Assembly (NCBI GenBank): GCA_934178475.1
Contig: CAKPQH010000001.1
Span: forward strand, 124,001-188,000
Direction: 5' to 3'
Length of the DNA stretch: 64,000 nt
Origin: an uncultured Clostridia bacterium
Lineage (GTDB): Bacteria; Bacillota; Clostridia; TANB77; CAG-508
Positions 41,818-51,592 of the stretch are shown piece by piece. The translations under genes were made by a program, and so were the position numbers. Numbering within the stretch: position 1 is the first letter of the stretch; every line of letters begins with the position of its first letter. Under the pieces are notes generated by a model that did no database searches, had not been told where the DNA came from, and worked only from the letters and a program-made list of their open reading frames with translations.

Positions 41818-41896
41818 GAGATTTTCTTCATTTTTTCCTCATTTTTCTAAACAAAATATCAAATCAACATATCCTTTAGTATTAATAAAAAATATA

Positions 41897-41918
41897 GAGC
41901 TATGTCATTACATAACTC
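41897..41918 (-). terminator. Terminator of the protease-LRR gene
   Basis: GAGCTATGT (41897-41905) pairs with ACATAACTC (41910-41918) with one G-U pair and a 4-base loop. TATATTTTTTATT follows on the minus strand. Confidence 0.8.
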
Positions 41919-41929
41919 CATACTTTACC

Positions 41930-44900
41930 TTATTTAAATATATTTTGTCCTGTTGCTAACTTCTGTAATCTAGCTAAATCATTTAAGTCTAATTTTGAAT
42001 CTTCTTTTAAATCTGCTGCTATTTTAATTAGTTCTGTCTCTTCACTTATCTTTGTTAAAACTTTTTGTAACCTAGCTATATCTATTACATTTACTTTTCC
42101 ATCTCCATTTAAATCACCATATACTACTAATGTGTATTGTTTTCCACTTTCTAACTCAATTTTATATCCTGTACCTATTCTATCTTCTTCTTTTAGCTCT
42201 TCACCTTTTCCATTTATTATCTTATAATTTGTATTTCTTATATGAGATTTAAACTCTTCTACACTCGCTCCAGGCAAAATCTTACTTACTATTGATTTTT
42301 CTTCATTCACTTCATAATCATCTATTAATATTTCAGCATTTGCATTAGATTTTACATGAATCACTACTTCTATCCCTGTAATTATATTATAATTTATTAC
42401 ATCTGTTGGTGTGTATCTTACTGTAAATCTATTTTCTCCTATTTCTCCAACACTTGTTGTAAGCTCTCTTTCCCAACTAAATCTATCAGGTAAACTTACA
42501 TCTCCTAATGTTTGTCCATATATGGCAATCAACCCATTTGGAATATTATACTCTGGATTAATTTTTGTTATTGTTAACTTAGCTATCATATTTGAAATTC
42601 TATTATAATTTTCAAAATCACCTTCAAATATAGCTATCGCAGTGTATTCTCCAGCATTTATGCCTTTATTATTTTCATATTTTACATCTACTCCTTGTGG
42701 TAAAGTTCCACTTATCACAATTTGTTTTTCTTCACCTGAATATGAATAACTAACGTTTTCAAACTTTACACTACTCATATCATATATTGCCTTACTTATT
42801 TCAAACTCTTTCTCTGCACTTGTACCCTTATAATTATCAGTTTCAGCCATTATTAATTTTACTTTATATTTTCCAGCATTTTTAGGATATGTACTAAGTT
42901 TTGTTTCTTCTTTTTCACTTATTTTATACCACTCGACAGTGACTCTTCCTTCTCCAACTTTACTATATGCAGGATTGGACACATTTCTTCCATTATAAAC
43001 TTTACTCAAATCTTGTATGTTATTAATAACTGAATTTGCTTTTGATACATTTATTATCTGATATGCAATTACAGTAATTCCATTCTCCGTATAACTTAAA
43101 GTAATACTTCCTTTATCTACTGATAACTTTTCTCCACCTAATATACTATAATTTGTTATTTTCTTTCTGCTACCATTTTCATAAATCGCTTCTACAACCA
43201 TTCCATTTGAATTAAAGTTTTCACCATATTTATATTCTTTTTTTGATGGTTCTTTTATTATTTCTATTCTCTTTACATCACCAGCACTAACACTTACATT
43301 TTGGTTAACTTCTCTAGATCTTGCATTTTCAGTATATGATATAGCTACATTATTCTGTCCCTCTTTTAATGCATTACCATTTAAAACTATATAATTTTCT
43401 ACTTGCGTTTCAGTTTTATCTTTATAAACTGCTACTACTTCCATTCCATCGGAATCAAAACTTTGACCATCCTTATAAACAACTTTATCAGGATTTCTTT
43501 TTATCTTTATGCTTTCCAATGGATTAGTTATAATTTTCAAATTTAAATTTCCATGATTATTTATATACTCTAATACTGTTGTTGCATCTGAATATGTATA
43601 AACATTTACATTTCTACATCCAGTAAACACATTATCACCATTCTGTCCAATACTTTTAACCGTATTAGGAATTTCTATTTCACTTAAATTCGCACAATTT
43701 CTAAATGTATTTATTCCTATTTCAGATACTCCATTTGGTATCTCTATACTTTTTAATCCTGTACATCCCCAAAAAGCTCCTTCTCCTATTTTAGAAACAT
43801 TATTTATATCTATATATGTTAAATCACTACAATTTTTAAATGTTCCTTTAGCAATTTCATTAATAGAACTTGGAAGTACATATTTAAAATTATCCTTAGT
43901 AGCAGGATATAAATATATTATTGTTTTTTCTTTATTAAATAATATTCCATCTTCTGATTTATAATGAATATTATTTTCATCAACACTTATCTCTTTTAAT
44001 CCAATACATCCATCAAAGGCCGTACTTGATATCTGCTCAACTGTACTAGATATTTTTACACGTAATATTCCAGTACATCTTGCCCATACATTATCTTCTA
44101 TTACCTTAATTCCTTGAGGTATTTCAACATTAATTAAATTTTTACAATATGCAAATGCATTTGAACCAATTGTATTCAATGTTTCAGGTAATTTTATTTC
44201 CTTTAAATTAAAACATTTATAAAAAGCATATGGACCAATATTTAAAACAGAACTTGGTATTGTAAAACTATTTTCCTTTTTTCCTGTTGGATACAAATAA
44301 AGCATTTCTCCTGTTTTGTTATATAATATTCCATCTAGTGACATATATGTTGTATTTTCTTCATTCACTGTTATCTTTTCCAAATTATTGCATTCTAGAA
44401 AAGCATTTGCAATATTATTCATATACTTTGGTATATCTGCACTTACAAATTGATTAAAACTTGAAAAAGCACTATCATCTAAACTTGTAACATTGTATGT
44501 TTTTCCATCTTTCTCTATCGTCGCAGGAATCACTAAAGCTTTATCATTTCCTATATATCCTGTAATTTTCGCTTCTTCACCATCTATTGTATATTCAAAT
44601 AAATTTTCTAAAACTTCTATAGTGAAATTAGTACTATAATTACCACAATATGTTAATGTTATAGTCTTCTTTCCTACTGAACTAGTATCAAAACCACTTG
44701 AGCTAAAGTTAACATCTGTCATATCAATTGTCCATTTTTGATTATTACTATAAAGTACTTCTATTTTTCCCTCATCTAAAATCAAAGCTTTGTCATTTCT
44801 ATCATACAAAGTTTTTCTTGGTAAATTACATACGTTTAATGAAATAACATCAACTACATTAACATTAAAACTTGCTATTTTGTCCATATATTTTATAACT

Positions 44901-46771
44901 ATATTTTTTTCTCCTAAAGTTGTATTATCAAACCCTGAAATTGCAAATTCACTACTATCTATATTACTAATAGTTTCATTCCAAGTTTCAGTGTTATTGT
45001 ATATTTTTTTTATTGACATTCCAGTTAAATCCAACGATTCATAACTTTTTACATAATTTAATTTATTTGGTTGTTTTTCAATTTTTATACCTGTTAGTGT
45101 TGCTTCTTTAATATTTACTTTAAAACTTGTTTCAAATTCATCATAATCTTTTTTTAATGTATATTTTAAAGTTATAATTTTTTCACCTAAAGTTTTATTA
45201 TCGAATCCAGATATCGATACTCTTTCATCTAACATTGAAACACTCTTTATTGTTCCATCTTTAAATGTTACTTTAAACTCCCCACCTGTTAAATTTATAC
45301 TCTCAAAATTCTGTATATAATCTATCTTAGTTGGCATTTTAGTAATTTCTATATTTTCTGGAAGTTTTTCAACATCTACTACTCCTGATAATTCAGATTC
45401 TACTGTATAATCATCATATGAAATATAAAAATATCCATTCTTTCCCCAATTGCTTCCCCAACTATTTAAACAAATATAAGCACCATCATTTGTAGGTTTA
45501 CTATTAGAATTAAAATTATCTCTTGAATAAGTATCATCCCATCCAACTATCGTAACCGCATGTCCAATATCTCTAAGAAGTTTTGACTCATCTCCATTCC
45601 AATAATATGATGCTGTTTCTGGATTATAATATTCAGTTTCATCATCTGGACTTTGAATAAATGTATATAAGCCTCCATTATTTACAATATGTTCCTTTAT
45701 TGAATTTCTAAATTCATTTATTTCTTCCGTGCTACAAATATCACTTCCATTTTTACATTCAACACTTCCATCTTTTTTATATTCTTTTGTTATACTCGGA
45801 TAATCAATAGTATTCATAACAGATAAAAATTTATTAGCATTTTCAAACTTTTCTTTATTTATCGCGCTAAATTCATATTTTTTATTAGGTATTTCACTTT
45901 CTAATACTGGTCCTTTAGCATAATCTCTAGCATACATATTTAACATATCAAAATATCCACCATCATTCCACACATCTGTTGAATTTTTATAACTTTTGAC
46001 CCATCCACCAAAAAATGTACTTCTTGTATATGCTAAATGTGCTTCTGATGAATTATAATTAACTCCTAAATTAATTGCTGCATATGTATCTACCGCTTTT
46101 AAACTAGAATATGCCCAACACCATCCAGCTTGTCCTTGGTTCTCAACTATAATATTAATATCATCTTTTAAATTATATTTCTCAAGTAAAACTTTGCTAT
46201 TTTTAGTTTCTGTTCCCTTTTTCAAACTACTCAATGGTACAAATTCTTTTCTTGGAATAACTTCGACTTCTGCTTTTTCTCTATCTGATAATTTTAAATA
46301 ATGAATATAGTTTTCGTTATAGCTTTTTTCTTCTCCATTTTCATTCATTGAAATACTTCTTAATTTATTACAATTATCAAAAGTACTTTCTCCTATCTTC
46401 TTTACACTATCAGGTAAAACAACTTTATTTAAATTTTCACATCCATAAAAAGCACTGTCTTTAATTTCTATAACCGTATTTGGTATTACAATACTTCTTA
46501 TATTTTTATTCTCTTGAAAAGCACAATTTTCTATTCTAATTATCTTATATTCTATATCATCTTTAAAAACTACTTCAGATATATTTAAATTTTCTTCTAA
46601 ACCATTATACTTTTCTATACTAGCTGTTTTTTCTTTTTTATTTAATAAGTATAACCATTCCCCACTTTGGAATTCTTCAATTTTTGCATATCTATTAATA
46701 CAAAAATAAGCACATCCAACAAGTAAAATTGCACATATTATTCCCAAAATAAAAATACTTTTATTTCTCAT
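41930..46771 (-). CDS. Giant lipoprotein: papain-like protease, Ig-like, LRR and dockerin domains
   Basis: From ATG 46771 (GAGG nine bases upstream) the protein has 1,613 residues. A lipobox L-V-G-C puts the lipidated cysteine at residue 20. A short BspA-type LRR block follows. The C1A peptidase domain has its catalytic cysteine at ~218 ('QGQAGWCWAYS'), His in 'IGHAVTIVGWDD' and Asn in 'CLNSWGSNWG'. Two to three Ig-like repeats ('ISGFDNTTLGEKNI') come next, then a long LRR_5 array ('IPNTVKSIGQNGDNVF' type), more Ig-like and MBG-type repeats, and a C-terminal dockerin-like pair ('GDLNGDGKVNVIDIARLQ'). It is probably a surface protease or adhesin. Substrate unknown. Confidence 0.88.
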   Translation of the reverse strand: MRNKSIFILGIICAILLVGCAYFCINRYAKIEEFQSGEWLYLLNKKEKTASIEKYNGLEENLNISEVVFKDDIEYKIIRIENCAFQENKNIRSIVIPNTVIEIKDSAFYGCENLNKVVLPDSVKKIGESTFDNCNKLRSISMNENGEEKSYNENYIHYLKLSDREKAEVEVIPRKEFVPLSSLKKGTETKNSKVLLEKYNLKDDINIIVENQGQAGWCWAYSSLKAVDTYAAINLGVNYNSSEAHLAYTRSTFFGGWVKSYKNSTDVWNDGGYFDMLNMYARDYAKGPVLESEIPNKKYEFSAINKEKFENANKFLSVMNTIDYPSITKEYKKDGSVECKNGSDICSTEEINEFRNSIKEHIVNNGGLYTFIQSPDDETEYYNPETASYYWNGDESKLLRDIGHAVTIVGWDDTYSRDNFNSNSKPTNDGAYICLNSWGSNWGKNGYFYISYDDYTVESELSGVVDVEKLPENIEITKMPTKIDYIQNFESINLTGGEFKVTFKDGTIKSVSMLDERVSISGFDNKTLGEKIITLKYTLKKDYDEFETSFKVNIKEATLTGIKIEKQPNKLNYVKSYESLDLTGMSIKKIYNNTETWNETISNIDSSEFAISGFDNTTLGEKNIVIKYMDKIASFNVNVVDVISLNVCNLPRKTLYDRNDKALILDEGKIEVLYSNNQKWTIDMTDVNFSSSGFDTSSVGKKTITLTYCGNYSTNFTIEVLENLFEYTIDGEEAKITGYIGNDKALVIPATIEKDGKTYNVTSLDDSAFSSFNQFVSADIPKYMNNIANAFLECNNLEKITVNEENTTYMSLDGILYNKTGEMLYLYPTGKKENSFTIPSSVLNIGPYAFYKCFNLKEIKLPETLNTIGSNAFAYCKNLINVEIPQGIKVIEDNVWARCTGILRVKISSTVEQISSTAFDGCIGLKEISVDENNIHYKSEDGILFNKEKTIIYLYPATKDNFKYVLPSSINEIAKGTFKNCSDLTYIDINNVSKIGEGAFWGCTGLKSIEIPNGVSEIGINTFRNCANLSEIEIPNTVKSIGQNGDNVFTGCRNVNVYTYSDATTVLEYINNHGNLNLKIITNPLESIKIKRNPDKVVYKDGQSFDSDGMEVVAVYKDKTETQVENYIVLNGNALKEGQNNVAISYTENARSREVNQNVSVSAGDVKRIEIIKEPSKKEYKYGENFNSNGMVVEAIYENGSRKKITNYSILGGEKLSVDKGSITLSYTENGITVIAYQIINVSKANSVINNIQDLSKVYNGRNVSNPAYSKVGEGRVTVEWYKISEKEETKLSTYPKNAGKYKVKLIMAETDNYKGTSAEKEFEISKAIYDMSSVKFENVSYSYSGEEKQIVISGTLPQGVDVKYENNKGINAGEYTAIAIFEGDFENYNRISNMIAKLTITKINPEYNIPNGLIAIYGQTLGDVSLPDRFSWERELTTSVGEIGENRFTVRYTPTDVINYNIITGIEVVIHVKSNANAEILIDDYEVNEEKSIVSKILPGASVEEFKSHIRNTNYKIINGKGEELKEEDRIGTGYKIELESGKQYTLVVYGDLNGDGKVNVIDIARLQKVLTKISEETELIKIAADLKEDSKLDLNDLARLQKLATGQNIFK

Positions 46772-46949
46772 AAACATTTTCCTCACATTTTTTCTTTCTA
46801 TTAGTATAAATATCGCATATTTCCAGCATTTTTTCAATATATAAAATAGCCACTAAAATAAATCGTCTTTCTTTCCTTTACGGAAGCCATTTCTACACTT
46901 TTATTACAATTATATTACTTTTTCATAACATTTCTGTAACGAAAAAAGA

Positions 46950-46967
46950 TGAGATTTTTCTCATCCT
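46950..46967 (-). terminator. Terminator of polC
   Basis: GATGAGA (46950-46956) pairs with TCTCATC (46961-46967) across a 4-base loop, then CTTTTTTCG on the minus strand. It abuts the polC stop. Confidence 0.85.
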
Positions 46968-46968
46968 T

Positions 46969-49900
46969 TTATCCAAATAAACTTATTTGATTACTTTCTG
47001 GAAGTCCATTTAAACATCCAAATTCTCTTAATAGGTTAATTATAGAATCACCTACTTTAGCTCTAATTCTAATTTCATCAATAGACATAAATTGTTCCTC
47101 TTTAGCAGCTTTATATATTGATTCTGCAGCAATTGGTCCCATTCCTGAAATACTATTAATTGGCGGTCTTATTGCATCTCCTTCTATTAAAAAGTTTTTC
47201 CAATGTGATTTATATAAATCAATAGGCAAAAATTTTAATCCTCTTTCATAAAACTCTAAAGCTAATTCAAGAACTGGATACATATCTTGGTCTTTTTTTT
47301 GCGCCGCATTTCCTGCCATATCAATTTCTTTCATTTTATTTTTCACTTTTTCTTTTCCTTGAATCATAAAACCCGCATCAAAATTATCTGCTGCCCTTAT
47401 TGAGAAAAATGCAGCATAATAAGCTTTTGGCATATGAACTTTAAACCATGCTATTCTAAAAGCATTTGTAACATATGCAGCAGCATGTGCTTTTGGGAAC
47501 ATGTATTTTATTTTCTCACATGATTTTATATACCAATCTGGTACATCATGTTCTCTCATTATTCCTTGATATTCTTCCCATTTAGGTTCTTTCCCTTTTG
47601 CCACTTTTCCTTTACGAACAGATTCCATTATTTTAAATGACGTATTTGGTGGCAATCCCTTTTGTATCAAATAATTCATTATATCATCACGACAGCATAT
47701 TGCCTCATTAAGCGTTACTGTTCCATTCTGTACCAATTCTTGTGCATTACCAAGCCACACATCTGTACCATGAGAAAGTCCAGAAATACGAATTAACTCA
47801 TCAAATGTTTTAGGTTTAGTATCAACCAACATTCCTCTAACAAATTTTGTACCAAATTCTGGTACACCATAACTTCCTACTTGTGACTTTATTTGTTCTG
47901 GCTTAACTCCTAAAGCTTCAGTTGATGAAAATATAGACATTGTCTCTTTATCATCAAGAGGTATTTTAGTAGGGTCTACACCTGTTAAATCCTGTAACAT
48001 TCTTATAACTGTTGGATCATCGTGTCCAAGTATATCAAGTTTAAGTAAGTTTTGATCTATTGAGTGATAATCAAAATGAGTAGTTATAATATCTGAATTA
48101 GGGTCATCTGCTGGATGTTGTACAGGTGTAAATTCATATATTTCTCTTCCTTTAGGAACAACTATAATTCCTCCTGGATGTTGCCCAGTTGTCCTTTTTA
48201 TTCCCGTACACCCTTGAGCTAAACGCACTGTTTCCGCAGAACTTACAGGAATATTTCTTTCTTCATAATATTTTTTTACATAACCATATGCTGTTTTATC
48301 TGCGACTGTACCTACCGTTCCAGCTTTAAAAGTAGTTCCCTTTCCAAATATAACTTCTGTGTATTTATGTGCTTTTGCTTGATATTCTCCTGAGAAATTC
48401 AAGTCTATATCTGGCTCCTTATCACCATTGAATCCCAAAAATGTCTCAAAAGGTATATCCATTCCATCTTTATCTAACTTATGTCCACATTTAGGACAAT
48501 CCTTATCTGGAAGGTCAAAACCATTAGAATATCCATAATCTGTAAAGTCTGAATACTTACAATTAGGACATCTATAATGAGCAGGCAAAGAATTAACCTC
48601 TGTTATACCAGTCATATTAGCTACAAATGACGAACCAACAGAACCTCTTGAACCTACTATATATCCATCTTCATTTGATTTCCAAACTAATTTCTGAGCA
48701 ATGATATACATTACTGAGAAACCATTTTTTATAATAGAATCTAACTCCTTATCTAATCTCGTTTGAACTTGTTCAGGCAAAACTTCCCCATAAAGCTTAT
48801 GTGCTTTTTCATATGCGATATCTTTAATTGTCTGTTCACATCCAGGGATATGAGGAGGACACTTTTCTTGCGATATAGGTGAAATCTGTTCACACATATC
48901 AGATATTTTATTAGTGTTCGTTACAACAACTTCATACGCTTTTTCTTCACCTAAATATTTAAATTCGTCTAACATCTCATTTGTAGTTCTTAAATACAAT
49001 GGAGCTTGATTATCTGCATCTTTATATCCTTGTCCCGCTTCCAATATACGTCTATACACTTCATCCTGTGGATCTAAGAAATGTACATCACATGTTGCAA
49101 CAACTAATTTATTCAATTTTTCACCAAGTGCAACTATTTTTCTATTAATATTTTTTAAGTCTTCTTCACTTTGTACCACACCATTTCTAATCAAAAATTG
49201 ATTATTTCCAATTGGTTGTATTTCTAAGTAATCATAACTGTTAGCAATTTCTTCAATTTCTTCATCAGATTTTCCAAGTTCAATAGCTTGATATAATTCT
49301 CCTGCTTCACATGCACTTCCTAAAATTAAACCTTCAGAATATTGTTTAAACAAACTTTTTAATATACGTGGTTTTTTATAAAAATACTTTAAATGTGAAA
49401 AAGATACTAATTTATATAAGTTCTTAAGTCCAACATAATTCTTAGCTAAAATAATAGCATGGTATGGACGTCCAACTTTATATGCTTCTTGTTTAGATTT
49501 TTCATCTTCACATTTTTCAGGTATATCTCCTACCTTTTCGGCTCCACGTTTCTTTAGCATTTCCATCATATGATTATATACTTTTACAGTTGTATCAACA
49601 TCATCTAAAGCACGATGTGCTACTTCTACTTTTATTTTTAAATGTTCTGCTATTTTACCAAGTTTATGTTTTTTTAATTCTGGGAACAATTTTCTAGCAA
49701 GTGGTAAAGTATCTACATATGTAAAATCGAAATCATATCCTAGTTCTTTTGCATTATGCTTTAAATATCCTATATCAAAAGACGCATTATGTGCAACTAA
49801 AACACTTCCTTTTATAAATTCTAATATTCTAGGAAATACTTTATCGATTGTATCAGCATCTTTTACCATATCATCTGTTATGTTAGTAATTTCCTGAACA

Positions 49901-51390
49901 GTTTCAGGAATATGTTTTTCTGGATTTACAAACTCACAAAAACTTTCTAGTACTTTTCCATCTTTTATTTTCATAATTCCAACTTCTGTTATTTTTTCTG
50001 TCTTAGGAGATATTCCAGTAGTCTCTAAATCTAAGACACAATATGTGGTATCAATATCTTGCCCTTTATCATTTACAACAACTGGAGAACCATCAGGTAC
50101 TAAATAAGCTTCAACACCATAAATAACTTTCATATCTGGATTATCTAGTCCTAACAATTTATGTGCTTCTGGAAATGCTTGTACAACTCCATGATCTGTT
50201 ATAGCAATTGATTTCATTCCCCATTTCATTGCTCTTTTTATTAATGAAGTAGCACTTGACATTGCATCCATTTGACTCATATTTGTATGCATATGCAACT
50301 CTACCCTTTTTGTTTCTGCTAAGTCTTGTCTTGTTATTTTTTTCATACCCTCTGTTTCAATAACAACATTAGCCATAATTTCCATCTCATGTGAAAAGTT
50401 ACTAATTCCAGATTTTCCTTCTAATTTAACACCTTTTGCATCTTTTAATTTTCCAACAACTTTTTTCTTTTCTTCTGGTTTTACAAATATTTTACATGTA
50501 ACAGTACTTGTGCCATCATATACATTAAAAGATATTAAAAATTTACCACTTTTTAACTCTCTTTCTTCAATTGTACCTGCAAGAATCTCTCCGCTTATCG
50601 CAGCAATATCATCTTCTGGTGAAATATCTACAACATTTACAACATTAGATTTAAAATTCATATTTCTACCATAAATTAAAGGTGTATTTAATTCTTCCTC
50701 TATCTCTTCAGGAACAAATGGAGGTGGAACTATTTCATTTATATTATTTATGTTTATATTATTATCCTTTGTTTTTTCTTCTTTCTTTTTATTATTTTCT
50801 TTTATATCTTCAGCAATTTTTTCTCCTATTGACATATGTTCTAATGCCAATTCTATTGCTTTTTTTTCGCTCTTAGCAGCACTATCTGCCAAACTTTTTC
50901 TATCTTCATTATTTAAATTTTCTATAAAATCTACTTTATATTTATATCCAAATATATTTCCTATTACTTTCTCTAATTCAATATCCAATTTTCTTGCTTT
51001 TAAAAAATCTGCACCTTGAATTTTCATCATTACTTTTATAGTATTTCCTACAATTTCTATTTCACTTTTTAAAAGTATCATAGGCCTCATAAGTGGATGT
51101 TTATGAATCATATAACAAATTAAATTTGTCCATTCTTTATCTATAGTTTTTTTATTAACATTTTCATTATACTTTATTTTCATATTTACATTTGAAAATT
51201 GGAAACGTTCTCTCAAAAACTTTTCAAAAAACCATAATTCTTTTATCTCTATATATTCATCAGAAATCAAAATAAGCTCCAATTCATTTGTCTTTTTTAT
51301 CAAATTCATTGTTTCAATTTCTGTTTCCTTTATATTTGATTCAGTTTTATAATCACTAAATACTTCTTGCACTTTTTTTAATTCTGCCAT
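46969..51390 (-). CDS. polC: DNA polymerase III PolC (Gram-positive replicase)
   Basis: The main replicative polymerase, ~1,473 residues from ATG 51390 (AGGTGA just upstream; the frame also runs to a GTG at 51399). The order is diagnostic: N-terminal domain, OB domain ('VNVVDISPEDDIAAISGEIL'), PHP domain ('ELHMHTNMSQMDAMSS') split by the DEDD proofreading exonuclease ('YCVLDLETTGISPKTEKI', 'LVAHNASFDIGYL', 'HRALDDVDTTVKVY'). The polymerase core follows, with its zinc ribbon ('CPNCKYSD...CPKCGHKL') and the catalytic aspartates in 'EPDIDLNFSGEYQ'. No proS neighbour, unlike Bacillus. A TTGAAA-17-TAAAAT sequence sits shortly before the gene. Confidence 0.98.
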   Translation of the reverse strand: MAELKKVQEVFSDYKTESNIKETEIETMNLIKKTNELELILISDEYIEIKELWFFEKFLRERFQFSNVNMKIKYNENVNKKTIDKEWTNLICYMIHKHPLMRPMILLKSEIEIVGNTIKVMMKIQGADFLKARKLDIELEKVIGNIFGYKYKVDFIENLNNEDRKSLADSAAKSEKKAIELALEHMSIGEKIAEDIKENNKKKEEKTKDNNININNINEIVPPPFVPEEIEEELNTPLIYGRNMNFKSNVVNVVDISPEDDIAAISGEILAGTIEERELKSGKFLISFNVYDGTSTVTCKIFVKPEEKKKVVGKLKDAKGVKLEGKSGISNFSHEMEIMANVVIETEGMKKITRQDLAETKRVELHMHTNMSQMDAMSSATSLIKRAMKWGMKSIAITDHGVVQAFPEAHKLLGLDNPDMKVIYGVEAYLVPDGSPVVVNDKGQDIDTTYCVLDLETTGISPKTEKITEVGIMKIKDGKVLESFCEFVNPEKHIPETVQEITNITDDMVKDADTIDKVFPRILEFIKGSVLVAHNASFDIGYLKHNAKELGYDFDFTYVDTLPLARKLFPELKKHKLGKIAEHLKIKVEVAHRALDDVDTTVKVYNHMMEMLKKRGAEKVGDIPEKCEDEKSKQEAYKVGRPYHAIILAKNYVGLKNLYKLVSFSHLKYFYKKPRILKSLFKQYSEGLILGSACEAGELYQAIELGKSDEEIEEIANSYDYLEIQPIGNNQFLIRNGVVQSEEDLKNINRKIVALGEKLNKLVVATCDVHFLDPQDEVYRRILEAGQGYKDADNQAPLYLRTTNEMLDEFKYLGEEKAYEVVVTNTNKISDMCEQISPISQEKCPPHIPGCEQTIKDIAYEKAHKLYGEVLPEQVQTRLDKELDSIIKNGFSVMYIIAQKLVWKSNEDGYIVGSRGSVGSSFVANMTGITEVNSLPAHYRCPNCKYSDFTDYGYSNGFDLPDKDCPKCGHKLDKDGMDIPFETFLGFNGDKEPDIDLNFSGEYQAKAHKYTEVIFGKGTTFKAGTVGTVADKTAYGYVKKYYEERNIPVSSAETVRLAQGCTGIKRTTGQHPGGIIVVPKGREIYEFTPVQHPADDPNSDIITTHFDYHSIDQNLLKLDILGHDDPTVIRMLQDLTGVDPTKIPLDDKETMSIFSSTEALGVKPEQIKSQVGSYGVPEFGTKFVRGMLVDTKPKTFDELIRISGLSHGTDVWLGNAQELVQNGTVTLNEAICCRDDIMNYLIQKGLPPNTSFKIMESVRKGKVAKGKEPKWEEYQGIMREHDVPDWYIKSCEKIKYMFPKAHAAAYVTNAFRIAWFKVHMPKAYYAAFFSIRAADNFDAGFMIQGKEKVKNKMKEIDMAGNAAQKKDQDMYPVLELALEFYERGLKFLPIDLYKSHWKNFLIEGDAIRPPINSISGMGPIAAESIYKAAKEEQFMSIDEIRIRAKVGDSIINLLREFGCLNGLPESNQISLFG

Positions 51391-51490
51391 AAATCTCACC
51401 TATGTCATATTTTACTTCATTTTATCCATTTTTTCAACAAAATATATTAAATATTATTATAATATATTTAATAAAAATTAAACAAAAAAA

Positions 51491-51535
51491 TTGTACCCTA
51501 TATATCAAACAAAAAATTTAACATTTAGGGTACAA
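51491..51535 (-). repeat. Inverted repeat with T-tract between virD4-like gene and polC
   Basis: TTGTACCCT (51491-51499) and AGGGTACAA (51527-51535) form a 9-bp stem over a 27-base loop, followed by TTTTTTT on the minus strand. It is a second terminator-like structure beside the one at 51544-51578. Confidence 0.55.
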
Positions 51536-51543
51536 TTTTAGAG

Positions 51544-51578
51544 AAAAACTTATCTAAACTTAAGTTAGATAAGTTTTT
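51544..51578 (-). terminator. Terminator of the VirD4-like operon
   Basis: A perfect 14-bp stem (AAAAACTTATCTAA with its complement at 51565-51578) and a 7-base loop, 15 bases past the stop codon. Confidence 0.75.
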
Positions 51579-51592
51579 CACATATTACTCAT

